From Elusimicrobiota bacterium (GTDB lineage: Bacteria > Elusimicrobiota > Elusimicrobia > FEN-1173): DNA of 64,000 bases. Location: contig JADKIY010000002.1 in assembly GCA_016722575.1 (NCBI GenBank), forward strand, positions 682,001-746,000, given 5' to 3'. Shown one piece after another: positions 17,550 through 26,800 of this stretch. The translations under genes were made by a program, and so were the position numbers. Each line of letters starts with the position of its first letter. Within the stretch, counting starts at the first letter, position 1. Below the pieces are notes generated by a model. That model worked only from the letters and a program-made list of their open reading frames with translations, was not told the DNA's origin and ran no database searches.

Positions 17550-17893
17550 CTGAATGGGGCCGGCCGAGGGGTACCGGCCAACTCGGGCTTGGGAGCCTCC
17601 TGGAGAAGTTTCTCCACGGGGACGGGCTTGGTGGCCAAACCCACCATCTTTTGAACGCGTTCGAAAAAGCTGGATTCTTTGGGTTCTTCCTTGCGGGGGG
17701 GTTCCGGCTCGGGCTTGGCCTCTTCTTCCACCACGAAATCGACGCCCACGATGGGGTCGCCCAGAGGACCCGCGTCCGGATGCCCTTTCCAAAACAACAA
17801 CGGAACGTGCAAAGCCAGGGCGATCCCCAGGCAAAGCATTTCCCGGGGCTTTCCGAAAATATGATCGTTCAGGTCCAACGAACTGGCGGTCAT
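17546..17893 (-). CDS. TonB-like energy transducer, N-terminal anchor part (frame broken)
   Basis: 115 residues: a short cytoplasmic lead, one membrane helix (EMLCLGIALALHVPLLFW), then an acidic and proline-rich periplasmic spacer (KPEPEPPRKEEPKE). This is the usual N-terminal half of TonB and AgmX/PglI-type transducers, which engage ExbB/ExbD through the helix. The frame ends at TGA 17546-17548. Adding one C to the adjacent C4 run would join it to the TonB C-terminal domain. Its ATG overlaps the exbD stop (ATGA). It is either half of a frameshifted tonB or a separate anchor subunit. Confidence 0.75.
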   Translation of the reverse strand: MTASSLDLNDHIFGKPREMLCLGIALALHVPLLFWKGHPDAGPLGDPIVGVDFVVEEEAKPEPEPPRKEEPKESSFFERVQKMVGLATKPVPVEKLLQEAPKPELAGTPRPAPFR

Positions 17894-18309
17894 GGCGCGG
17901 CGCGGACTTCCTTTTGACGGGTCGCGATGGCGATCTTTTTGGCCCGGGTCTTGGTCTTGATCACTTCCATTAAATTCTCGACGTCTTCGTAATCCACGTC
18001 CTTGTCGGCGCGGATGATGACCATCGGATTGCTTTTCTTTTTCAGCTTTTCGTCCAGCCGGCGGGGCAGATCGCCCACAGGGACAATGTCCTCGTCGATG
18101 GCCACCCGCAAGTCCGTGCCCAGGGAAACGGATATGTTCTTTTCCTTGGTTTCCGCGGTGTAGGCGTCGGGCAACGTCACTTCCATGTTGGGGATGTTGA
18201 GCACGGGGGCGGCCACGAGCATCACGATCAACAACACCAACGTGATGTCGATGATGGGCGTGATGTTAATGCCCGAAATGCCCGCGCCTTGGTCCCGGAC
18301 TTTTTTCAT
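17890..18309 (-). CDS. exbD: ExbD/TolR-family protein (copy 2)
   Basis: 139 residues: a single N-terminal membrane helix with the proton-path aspartate (ITPIIDITLVLLIVMLVAAP), then a periplasmic domain with the pattern VVIIRADKDVDYEDVENLME. With ExbB it forms the proton channel that powers TonB. It overlaps both neighbours by ATGA junctions. A second, divergent ExbD is encoded just upstream, so the motor may be heteromeric. Confidence 0.93.
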   Translation of the reverse strand: MKKVRDQGAGISGINITPIIDITLVLLIVMLVAAPVLNIPNMEVTLPDAYTAETKEKNISVSLGTDLRVAIDEDIVPVGDLPRRLDEKLKKKSNPMVIIRADKDVDYEDVENLMEVIKTKTRAKKIAIATRQKEVRAAP

Positions 18310-18734
18310 GATTTGACCGCCCGTTTCACGAGGGACAGTTTTTCCGCCCCCGCCTGCTTGGCCGTGTCCAGCGCCGTCACCATGCGCCCATGGGAGATGC
18401 CTTTGCCCGCGGTGATGATGACCGTGCGGTCGTCCTTGCGGCTTAACTCGCCCCGCAAATTGGTGAGGAGCTGGAGGTCCGTGGTCAATTTATTGGTGTT
18501 CAGGTAATACCCGTCGGTTCGGACGTCCAGGAAGAGCGGCTTTTCTTTGACGGTTTGATCCGACTTCACGGCCACCGCGCCCCGGGACGCGAAGACCTGG
18601 ATCATGGACTGCATCACCATGGGGGTGATCAACATCAAAACAATGAGGAGAACCAGCGAAATGTCGGCCAACGGCACGACGTTGATTTCGCTGATTTCCT
18701 CGGCCTCGCCTTTTTCGATGGACCCTTTTTTCAC
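18306..18734 (-). CDS. exbD: ExbD/TolR-family protein (copy 1)
   Basis: 142 residues. It has the same architecture as its neighbour but little sequence identity: INVVPLADISLVLLIVLMLITP carries the membrane aspartate, and the periplasmic part ends in GRMVTALDTAKQAGAEKLSLV. The N-terminus is more acidic (GEAEEISE). Paired exbD genes behind one exbB are common in TonB systems of delta-proteobacterial and related type. The 18-bp gap to exbB and the ATGA overlap to the next gene indicate one operon. Confidence 0.92.
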   Translation of the reverse strand: MKKGSIEKGEAEEISEINVVPLADISLVLLIVLMLITPMVMQSMIQVFASRGAVAVKSDQTVKEKPLFLDVRTDGYYLNTNKLTTDLQLLTNLRGELSRKDDRTVIITAGKGISHGRMVTALDTAKQAGAEKLSLVKRAVKS

Positions 18735-18752
18735 CGGGAATCCCCCGCGTCC

Positions 18753-19376
18753 CTAGCGCTTGTCCCCGAAGACGGCCAAAAGCAATCGTTGGCCGTAGGT
18801 GTTCATCTCCACCAGCGTTGCGCGCAAGCGGAAGTTGAAATAGTTGTAGATGATGGCCGCGGGAATCGCGACCACGAGCCCCGCCACCGTCGTGATCAAG
18901 GCTTCCGAAATACCGGCCGCCACCACCGACGGTCCGCCCGAGCCCGATCGGGCCAAATCGTGAAAGGCGCGCAACACGCCGAGCACGGTGCCCAACAAGC
19001 CGATCAAAGGCGAAATAAAACTGATGGTGCCGAAGAGGCCCACCCGCTTGCGCAGGAATTCCTGGCCTTCTTCCTTTTCAATCACCATGCCGTCTTCGGC
19101 GTCCAGTCGGGAGACGAGGGACCCTTCCAAACCCGCTTTGAAGACTCGGGCAAAAGAACCGTGGGACACTTCGCAGAGAGCGATGGCGTCCCGAAGCCTT
19201 TTTTCCCGCACCAAGCCCATGATGCGCTCCCAAAGTTCCCGGGGGAATTTGGCTTCCTTGCGGAACACCCAGAACCGCTCGGCGGTAAACGCCAACAGCA
19301 GCACCGAAAACACCAGAATCGTGCTGATGATGGGCGGGTTGATCATGAACCATTCTTTGAAGCCCATGGATGTCAT
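18753..19376 (-). CDS. exbB: ExbB/TolQ/MotA-family proton channel protein
   Basis: 207 residues with three membrane helices: one near the N-terminus (ISTILVFSVLLLAF) and two after residue 115 (FISPLIGLLGTVLGVLRAFHDLA and ISEALITTVAGLVVAIPAAIIYNYF). The cytoplasmic loop lies between. The GLLGTVLG and TTVAGLVVAIPA motifs are diagnostic. It begins one base after the TPR gene stop, so it is tightly coupled to it. Confidence 0.95.
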   Translation of the reverse strand: MTSMGFKEWFMINPPIISTILVFSVLLLAFTAERFWVFRKEAKFPRELWERIMGLVREKRLRDAIALCEVSHGSFARVFKAGLEGSLVSRLDAEDGMVIEKEEGQEFLRKRVGLFGTISFISPLIGLLGTVLGVLRAFHDLARSGSGGPSVVAAGISEALITTVAGLVVAIPAAIIYNYFNFRLRATLVEMNTYGQRLLLAVFGDKR

Positions 19377-19377
19377 C

Positions 19378-22300
19378 TTACTTGCCTCCCTTCAGTGCGG
19401 AAATCTTCTCCTGCGCGATGGCCCGCCACTCCGCGTTGGTGCTGTGGGAGGCGATGTCTTGATACACGGCGACGGCGTCGGCCTTGGCCCCGTCGCTTTC
19501 CAACGCTTCGCCCAACATCACCAAACCGGCGAGGCGGAATTTATTGTCCCGGGGCGTCAACGCCTGGAGCAACCGGTAGGCCGCCTTTTCCTCGGCGGAA
19601 GCTTTGAGTTTCTTGTAGCAACGGCCCATGGAGAAATACGCTTCGAACACTTCCGGCTGGTCCGCCGGGACTTTCTTGTAGGCCTCGGCCGCCTTGGCGA
19701 AATCTTCGGCCTGTTCATACAGTTGACCGGTTTGAAGAATCGCAAAAGGCGCCTTGGAGTCGCCGGGGTAACGGCGGAGGAAATCTTCGTAAGCGCTCAC
19801 GCCCTGATAGGGCTGGCCCGCTTTGCCGTAGCACACCGGGATGTTCAGCGAGGCGTCCCGGGCCTTGGGATCGTCCGGGTGTTTCTCGATAAAGTCGTGG
19901 AAGGCCACCGCCGCTTCGCCGTAATTCTTCAGGCTGAAATAGGCGACGGCCAATTTGAACCGGGAGTCCTTCGTCAAGGCGTCCTGGGGGTAATTGAGCA
20001 CGAAGTTCTTGAAATTCATGACGGCGTTGGGAAAATCGCCCTTCAGGAAATAGGAGTCGGCTTTGTAGTAGTACGCCTGGAGGGCCTGGCTGCTGTTGGG
20101 GAAGTCCAGGATCAAGCGCTCAAAATAATCCAAGGCGCGGTCGTAGTTTTTCCGATTGTAGGCCTCCGCCCCCAATTCCCAGTAAATATCGGCGGTGAAT
20201 TTGCTCTGGGGGAATTGGTCCGCCACGCCCTTCATGTCGTCGCCGGTCTTGCCCTGCTTGTAATAGGCCATTTGCAAAAGGTCCTGGACCTCGCCCATTT
20301 TTTCGTCCAGGGGATATTTTTCCATGTAGGCTTTGTATTGCTCGATGGCGCGGGGCATGTCGCCGGCGTTGTAGTGGCACTGGCCCATCATCAGCATGGA
20401 TTCCTTGGCCAGGGGCGACTCGGGATACTTTTCGACGATCTGGCGGAAGTAACCGTAGGCCTGGGGGTATTGGCCGAGGCCGAATTGGGTGCGGGCCGAT
20501 TGAAACATCGCGTCCGGGGCCAGACGGCTGCTGGGGTAACGCTCCGTCAGCGTGGTCCATTTTTTGATCGCGTCGGTGAAATATTCCAAACGGTAAAGGG
20601 CCAGGCCCGATTGGTGCAAGGCCCGATCGGCCCGGGAATCGTCCGGGTACTTGGTGAAAAATTCCTCGTAGAAACTCGCGGCTTTCTCGTATTCGTGCTT
20701 GTTGAAGAACACGTCGGCGGAATCCAGGAGGGCGGTTTTCTTCACCTCGGGGTTGTCCATCTGTTGGGACAATTCCAAGGCGCGGGCCTGGGTTTCCACC
20801 GCCTGATCGTAAAGCCCCAAGCGCGCCAAACTGGCCGCGACGCCCAAGGTGGCGCCGGGCAACAAATCGGTTTGACGGAAGTTTTTGATCAACAAGTCGT
20901 AGGTCTGCCGGGCGAGCTCAAACTGGCCGATGTTGAAGTAAGATTCGGCCACCCAATAATAAGTTTCGGCCTGCCAACGGGAGGGGCTGGCCGGGGCGGT
21001 TTTTAAAATCGTGTAGACGTGGGTGACCACCTCGGCGTAGCGCTTGTCCTGCACCAGGGCCACCGCCAACAGGTAGAGGGCCTTTTCGTAATAGGCCGTG
21101 TTCGGGTAACGGTCCAAAATGGATTGGTAGGTCGTCATCGCCTCGTCCGTCTGCTTCATCATCTGTTGGCAGAGGCCCATCAGAAGCGAGACTTTGGCGT
21201 AGAGTTCCCCCCATTCGAAATCCTTGAGGAACTTTTGGGAGCGGGAGATGGCTTGGTCGTATTGCCCCTGGGCCGCCAGGCACCAGATGATTTTGTATTG
21301 GGCGTCCATGGCGTAATCGTCCAGGGCGGCCAATCCCCCGAAACCCGTGATGGCTTTGCCCAATTCGTTTTGACGGAGGGCGATTTCGGCCATGAGGTAT
21401 TGGCTGGAGGGACCCGAAATGTTTTCGGGAAACTCTTTCATTAATTGGGACCAGTTTTGCCCCGCGGCCTCAAAGGCGCCGTTCTGGAAATTAACGCAAC
21501 CCATGCGGAACAGCGCGTAGGGTCGAAGGGGGCTTTGAAGTTCCTTCTCATGGATTCGCTTAAAAGCGCTGTAAGCCAGGGGGTATTCTTTGGATTGGAA
21601 ATAGGCCTCGCCCATCTGGAAAAGCGCCTTGTCCGTCCAGATTTTGGCGGTGTCGTTGTCCACCAGATCTTTGAGGATCTGCGCCGCGGCGATCACCCGG
21701 TGGGACAACCGCTGGCACACCCCCCGGTAATATTGACAGGCGGGATCGTCGGGGGCCCGCTCCAGAAGCGCCAGGGCGTCTTGATATTCCCCCCGCTCCA
21801 TGCGGACGAGGGCCAGGGGAACGACCACCTGGGGCAAATTGGCGTAGCCGGCGTTGGCTTGAAGAAGCTTCAGCAAATAAATTTCGGCTTTTCCGTGTTC
21901 GCCCCGGACCAGCAAGCAATGGGCCGACCCCAACAACGATTCCGCCCGGAGGCTGGCGTTCTTGGATTTTTCCACCCACGCAAAGTAATCGAGAGCGGTC
22001 AAATATTTTTTGAGATTGTAGTGGCATTCGCCCAAGCGCAGACGCGCGCTGACGGCGAGATTTTCCTGGGCGGACCCGTAGGAACCGATGAATTCCTTGA
22101 ACTCCCCGGCGGCTTCGTTGAACCGGTTCTGGCGGAAATAGGCTTCGGCTTTCAGGTATTTGGCCGCGGCGGCTTTGGGATCCCGGGGATACTGCTTGAG
22201 GAAAGTGTCGCAACCGGCGACGGTGGATTCGTATTGACCGGACTGGAACGTTCCGGACAACACGGCAAAATAGCGTTCCGCGTCGGGGTTGACCATCACC

Positions 22301-22413
22301 GCCCCGGCGCTGAGCGCCAGACAGAGAAGACCGCCCGGAAGAATCCGGCGGACGCGTCGTTTTAAAATAAAGGAACTCCTGGTGCCGATCAAGGTGCGCA
22401 TAGTCAAAGTCAC
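19378..22413 (-). CDS. Large periplasmic TPR-repeat protein
   Basis: 1,011 residues: a probable signal/anchor at about 25-40 (ILPGGLLCLALSAGAVM), then tetratricopeptide-type repeats almost to the end. They resemble YbgF/BamD repeats (FLKQYPRDPKAAAAKYLKAEAYF, FVLNYPQDALTKDSRFKLAVAYF). The repeats are spaced about 35-37 residues, giving on the order of 25 units. The start is a GTG overlapping the previous stop (GTGA); an ATG four codons in is an alternative. In this operon it is the likely periplasmic scaffold joining inner-membrane motor and outer-membrane barrel, by analogy with TPR partners of Tol and BAM systems. Its specific partner is unknown. Confidence 0.85.
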   Translation of the reverse strand: MTLTMRTLIGTRSSFILKRRVRRILPGGLLCLALSAGAVMVNPDAERYFAVLSGTFQSGQYESTVAGCDTFLKQYPRDPKAAAAKYLKAEAYFRQNRFNEAAGEFKEFIGSYGSAQENLAVSARLRLGECHYNLKKYLTALDYFAWVEKSKNASLRAESLLGSAHCLLVRGEHGKAEIYLLKLLQANAGYANLPQVVVPLALVRMERGEYQDALALLERAPDDPACQYYRGVCQRLSHRVIAAAQILKDLVDNDTAKIWTDKALFQMGEAYFQSKEYPLAYSAFKRIHEKELQSPLRPYALFRMGCVNFQNGAFEAAGQNWSQLMKEFPENISGPSSQYLMAEIALRQNELGKAITGFGGLAALDDYAMDAQYKIIWCLAAQGQYDQAISRSQKFLKDFEWGELYAKVSLLMGLCQQMMKQTDEAMTTYQSILDRYPNTAYYEKALYLLAVALVQDKRYAEVVTHVYTILKTAPASPSRWQAETYYWVAESYFNIGQFELARQTYDLLIKNFRQTDLLPGATLGVAASLARLGLYDQAVETQARALELSQQMDNPEVKKTALLDSADVFFNKHEYEKAASFYEEFFTKYPDDSRADRALHQSGLALYRLEYFTDAIKKWTTLTERYPSSRLAPDAMFQSARTQFGLGQYPQAYGYFRQIVEKYPESPLAKESMLMMGQCHYNAGDMPRAIEQYKAYMEKYPLDEKMGEVQDLLQMAYYKQGKTGDDMKGVADQFPQSKFTADIYWELGAEAYNRKNYDRALDYFERLILDFPNSSQALQAYYYKADSYFLKGDFPNAVMNFKNFVLNYPQDALTKDSRFKLAVAYFSLKNYGEAAVAFHDFIEKHPDDPKARDASLNIPVCYGKAGQPYQGVSAYEDFLRRYPGDSKAPFAILQTGQLYEQAEDFAKAAEAYKKVPADQPEVFEAYFSMGRCYKKLKASAEEKAAYRLLQALTPRDNKFRLAGLVMLGEALESDGAKADAVAVYQDIASHSTNAEWRAIAQEKISALKGGK

Positions 22414-23825
22414 TGGGCCGCGGGAGCGACGGGAGCGGCCGAACCGTTTCCGGGGGCCGACCCGGCGCCGTCGGATTCCGCCGGAATTTCCAGCGGCACC
22501 GCCGGCGACGTGGGCACGACCGGCGGCGGCGGGGCTTCGGGCGGTGCGTCGCCCTTCACGCTGGCGTCCACCCCGCCGACGGAATTCGTCTTATAGTCCA
22601 GCCGGAACTTCCCGCGCTCTTCCCAAATTTTGCCGTTCTTGTACTCGACGCGGAACACGTAATGATAGCGGCCGCGCCGCACCGGCTTGCCGCCCGAATC
22701 CATCATGTCCCAGACCACCCACTCCGGCGGCGAAGCGGGATCGCCCAAGCTTCGGAGCACGTGCCCCTCGGCGTCGGCGATGGTCAGCGTCCACTTGACC
22801 AGCCGGAATTTCGGAACGCCCACGTGGAATTTGACTTCGTTTTGCAGGCCTTCCACGTAAATGGCTTCGGTCTCCGGAACGATCCCCGCGGGGTCGATCC
22901 GCGTGCGGTAGACGTTGCCCCACCGCCATGTCAAAGATACCTTATTAAAATCACCCACGTCCGATTGGGTTGAAAAAGCGTAATCCACTTTCACGGTCCG
23001 GAGGGCGACGCCCAACCCGGCGGTCAGCGTCCCCTTTTGGTCCCAACCGGTCCTTAAGCTTAACAGGGAAAGTGGGTTGTATTCAAGGCCGGCGGCCACG
23101 TAAGCGCTCTGGCCGTCGGTCTTGTTGGCGTCCAGCCCCAACAAAAAGAGGTTCTCCGGCCCGTGGTAGGCGACCCCCGCCCGGGTGGAGCGTCGAAAAA
23201 TGTCGGGATCGGAGGCGAGGGTGATCCGGGGACGGTTGAGATTGCTGATCGACAAACCAAAACTGAGGCCGTTCCAAGGTCGGGTGTAGCCCGAGAGGTC
23301 GAGACCGAAGGCGTTGCCCGAGTTGGCGAGCACGGTCTGCTGCAGAAATCGAAGGCGGCCGCCCAGGGACCAAGCCTCCCGAAACGGCCGGGCGTAGGAC
23401 ACCGAAAACGCGTTGTGAACAATGGATCCGTCGTTGCCGGAAGCGAAATTCAGGTCGTCGCGGCCCTGAAAACCGTCGGAGCGGAGCATGATGTCGGAGG
23501 CCGCCAAGGCGCCCAAGGGCCCCAAGGGAACCCCGACGGCCGCGTAATACATGTGGGTGCCCAGGGCGAAGGGGGCGTACATCGTCACCCATTGGTATTC
23601 GTCCAAGAAAGCCAGGGCCGCCGGGTTCCAATACTCCGCCGTCGTGTCGTCCGCCACGGCGGTGAAGGCGCCGCCCATGCCCAAGGCGCGGGCCCCCGCG
23701 CCGAACCGCAAATAGTCGCCCGCGTCGCCGAAGGTCACTTCCCCCCGTCCCACGACCGCGGCCACCAAGAACAGGCCGGCCCCCCCAGCGCGGAAAGCGA
23801 TTCGTCGAATCCGGGGGGAAATCAT
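22410..23825 (-). CDS. PorV/FadL-like outer-membrane barrel with FlgD-like Ig domain
   Basis: 471 residues. After a signal peptide (~1-29) the mature start VTFGDAGDYLRFGAGARALGMGGAFTAVADDTTAEYWNPA is the hallmark of the UPF0164/PorV group of FadL-like barrels. The barrel runs to about residue 320. A FlgD-like Ig domain follows (about 333-420, ending RRGRYHYVFRVEYKNGK), then a Pro/Ala tail. In Bacteroidetes PorV shuttles type 9 secretion cargo to its anchoring complex. Here the adjacent upstream gene encodes a large surface protein with a type-9-like C-terminus, so a cargo-handling role is inferred. It overlaps neighbours by 4 bp on both sides. Confidence 0.8.
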   Translation of the reverse strand: MISPRIRRIAFRAGGAGLFLVAAVVGRGEVTFGDAGDYLRFGAGARALGMGGAFTAVADDTTAEYWNPAALAFLDEYQWVTMYAPFALGTHMYYAAVGVPLGPLGALAASDIMLRSDGFQGRDDLNFASGNDGSIVHNAFSVSYARPFREAWSLGGRLRFLQQTVLANSGNAFGLDLSGYTRPWNGLSFGLSISNLNRPRITLASDPDIFRRSTRAGVAYHGPENLFLLGLDANKTDGQSAYVAAGLEYNPLSLLSLRTGWDQKGTLTAGLGVALRTVKVDYAFSTQSDVGDFNKVSLTWRWGNVYRTRIDPAGIVPETEAIYVEGLQNEVKFHVGVPKFRLVKWTLTIADAEGHVLRSLGDPASPPEWVVWDMMDSGGKPVRRGRYHYVFRVEYKNGKIWEERGKFRLDYKTNSVGGVDASVKGDAPPEAPPPPVVPTSPAVPLEIPAESDGAGSAPGNGSAAPVAPAAQ

Positions 23826-26800
23826 TTCCGCACCGCGACCTTTCGACGGAACGTTCGGCCGTCGGCCCTCAATTCCAACACCGCGATGTAGCCGCCGTTC
23901 CCGACGGTTTGACCGTCCGCGTTGCGGCCGTCCCAGGCCAACCGATTCAATCCGGCCTGTCCGCCGGATTGCCCGGGGGACACTTCGGTTTCATAAATCT
24001 TTTGCCCCATCACGTCATAGATCGTCAAAGTCACCCCGGAATCCTGCGTCAAATTGTATTCCAGAAACGTCACGTCGCGCCCGGCTTGAAAAGGATTCGG
24101 GTAGTTGACGACGCCCTCGTCCGATGACGTCGCGGCCGACACGTAGATCGTCGGGCTGGTTCGCGTGGATTCCACGTGGGTAAAACCGGCCTGGGTCACC
24201 CCGTAATGGCGCACCGAATGAACGCCGACGCCCGGCAAGGCGAAGGGACCGGCGTAAACCTGGTAGGGCCCCCCGTCCACGGAATACCGGATTTCGGTCA
24301 GGGACATTCCGGCCTCGTAGTCCGCGTTGACCGTTACCAGATCCCCGGCCTTAAGGGCGCTTCCTTTTCCCGTCGATCGGCCGTAGCCCGAAAAGCTCAG
24401 GGAGGTGACGGGCGGGCCCAGAAGCCGGAACCCCTGGCTGGCGCTGAAAGATCCGGAGCGCGCGATAAAGGTGCCCGGGCCGGACCCGGAGGTCGCCGCT
24501 TGAAAGTTCACGTTCAACAAGCCGAAGGCGTTGCTCAGGCCCGACGGATTCAAAAGCGTGCCCAAAGCGTTGTTGTCCAACGAAAGCGTCGTGGCCAGGT
24601 CCGGGATCGGGTTGGCGAACCCATCCAACAACGTGACTTGAATTTGGGCGGTCGTGCCGGCTTCCAGGGATCCCGGCAACGCGAGGGACAATCCGGCCAA
24701 GGAGCCGGGCTTCATATTGATGATGGGGCTGTCGGAAAACCGCGTGCCGTCGTCGACTCGGAACCGGAACAAGCCCGCCTCGGTGTACGCTTGCTGAAGC
24801 GTCACGGGACCGCCCGACATGGCGCCGTTCGTCACCTGGAGAACGCCCGTCCCCGGCAAACCGTTGACCACCCGGATGGCCGTGATCGTGAAAGTGGAGG
24901 AGAAGTTTTTGGCGACCGTCCCCGTGTCCACGTCCGATGAAACGATGACCATGGAGAAGGCGGAGGGGGGACCCACCGTCGATTCCGTGGGCTGCGTCAC
25001 GCTGTAAGCGACGTCCCGGGGCACGAAAGCGACGGGGGCCCGGTTGTTGCTGTAGCCCTGCCAGCCGTCGGCGTCGTAGATCCGGAAAATAACGTTTTCC
25101 GCCGTTCGGTAGGAGAGCGTCAGCGTCACGACGCCCGAGGGGTCCATCTGGAATTTGTTGGGCTCCGCCGGGTACGTGGGGGTCGGGTTCACCAAATTGG
25201 CCACGTCCAAAGGCTGCAGGGAAGGGTCGACGGGCACCACGTAAAAGTCGCCGGTGGTTCCCGACACCAAACCGGTCGTGGTCGACCCGTTGAACCGGAA
25301 AAGCGCCACGGTCAATCGGAAATCCCGGGGGGGCCCGGTGTAGTAGTCGCCGAAATTCAAGACGGTGGTCGCCTCGTAGACGCGCCCCGTCAGTGGAATG
25401 GCCACGGATTGGGACACGACCGAAGGCGTCACGGTGTCCTGGGCGGTGACCGTCACCAAGGGCGGCGTGGTCAATTTGATGTTGTTGAAATTGGCGATGC
25501 CGTTGACCAGGGGCGCCTCGGGTTGGGCCGCCAGGGAACCGTCGTCGGCCGCCAGCTTGATGCGCAGCGTGGCGGGGCTCGACACCGAACTGACGACGTT
25601 CCAGTAGGTGTCCACCGCCTGGACCGTCAGAGAGAACGTCTCCCGGGCCGATTGGGGCAGAAGTCCCGACGAATCCTTGCCCGTGGCCGACGGGATGCCC
25701 GGAATGGCGGTTTCCCCCGGGGCCAAGATTTGAAGTTTGACGTAAGCGCCCGGATCGATGTCCATATCGTCGGACCCGTTGACGAGGAACGCCCCCACGG
25801 TCCCGGTCGCGATGATCACGATGTGTTCGGCCTTGGTGTATTTAAAGTTGAATTGCGTTTCCCCCTGATTCAAGCTGACCCCCGTCACGGGAGAGGTGCC
25901 CACGGCGGGGAGGCCCCCGACTTCCACCCGGAGGGACACGGCGTGGTCCAGCGTTCGAATGGGGAAAGAATCGAAGATCGAATCGAAAAGCTGAATCGTG
26001 ATCGGAAACGTGTCGTCCGTCGTCTGGCGGTTGGGAGCGGTCACCACGTATTTAAGTCCGTTGGGCGCCACGGTGATGTTCGCGGTGTAGGCCAACCGGC
26101 TGAAATTGTCCGTGATTTTGATGCGGATGGTTTCCACGTGATCGTAGTGCTGAAGGGGAAGGGTCACCTGCCCCGCGACCAAATTGGCGCTCAACACGCC
26201 CAGCGACACGGTGCTGGGCGCCCCGGAAGAGGTCTGGGCTTCAAAGAAGACCGTGTGATTGTAAGGCCCCGGCAGGCCGGTCAAGGGATCGATCAATTGG
26301 ACCGTCATCGAAAAGGGCGCGCCCACCACCGTGGTGCTCGGAACGCCGACATCGAAATACGCCCCGGGAAGGATCGGCACATCGGAATAATTCGTCTTGT
26401 TGAGGGGGCTGGCGGGGTCCGTCACCGTGACTCGAACGGGATTGATCAAGGCGGTGCCGCTCAGATACAGGTTCGTCACCGTCGCGGACCCGGCGGTGAC
26501 GTTTATTCCCGTCAAGCTCACGGCGCCGTCGTTGGAGGAAAGGGAATAGTTCCCCCCCGAGTAAGCCGGGTCCATGTTGTAAAAGGGATCGCAGGCCACG
26601 ATCGTGAAGGTCGTGTTGGTGTTCGCGATAATCGGCGTCGGCGCCCCCGATTTCCCCGAGGCGAAACCGGGGCGTTGTGTTTCGCCGCCGGCCAGCAGAA
26701 GCAATTTGCCGGCGGCCGCGGTGTAGGAGCCCGGATTGATTTGCACCGTGGAAGTGTCCGTAAAACCGGTGGCCGTGTGCGACGCCAACACGACGTGGGA

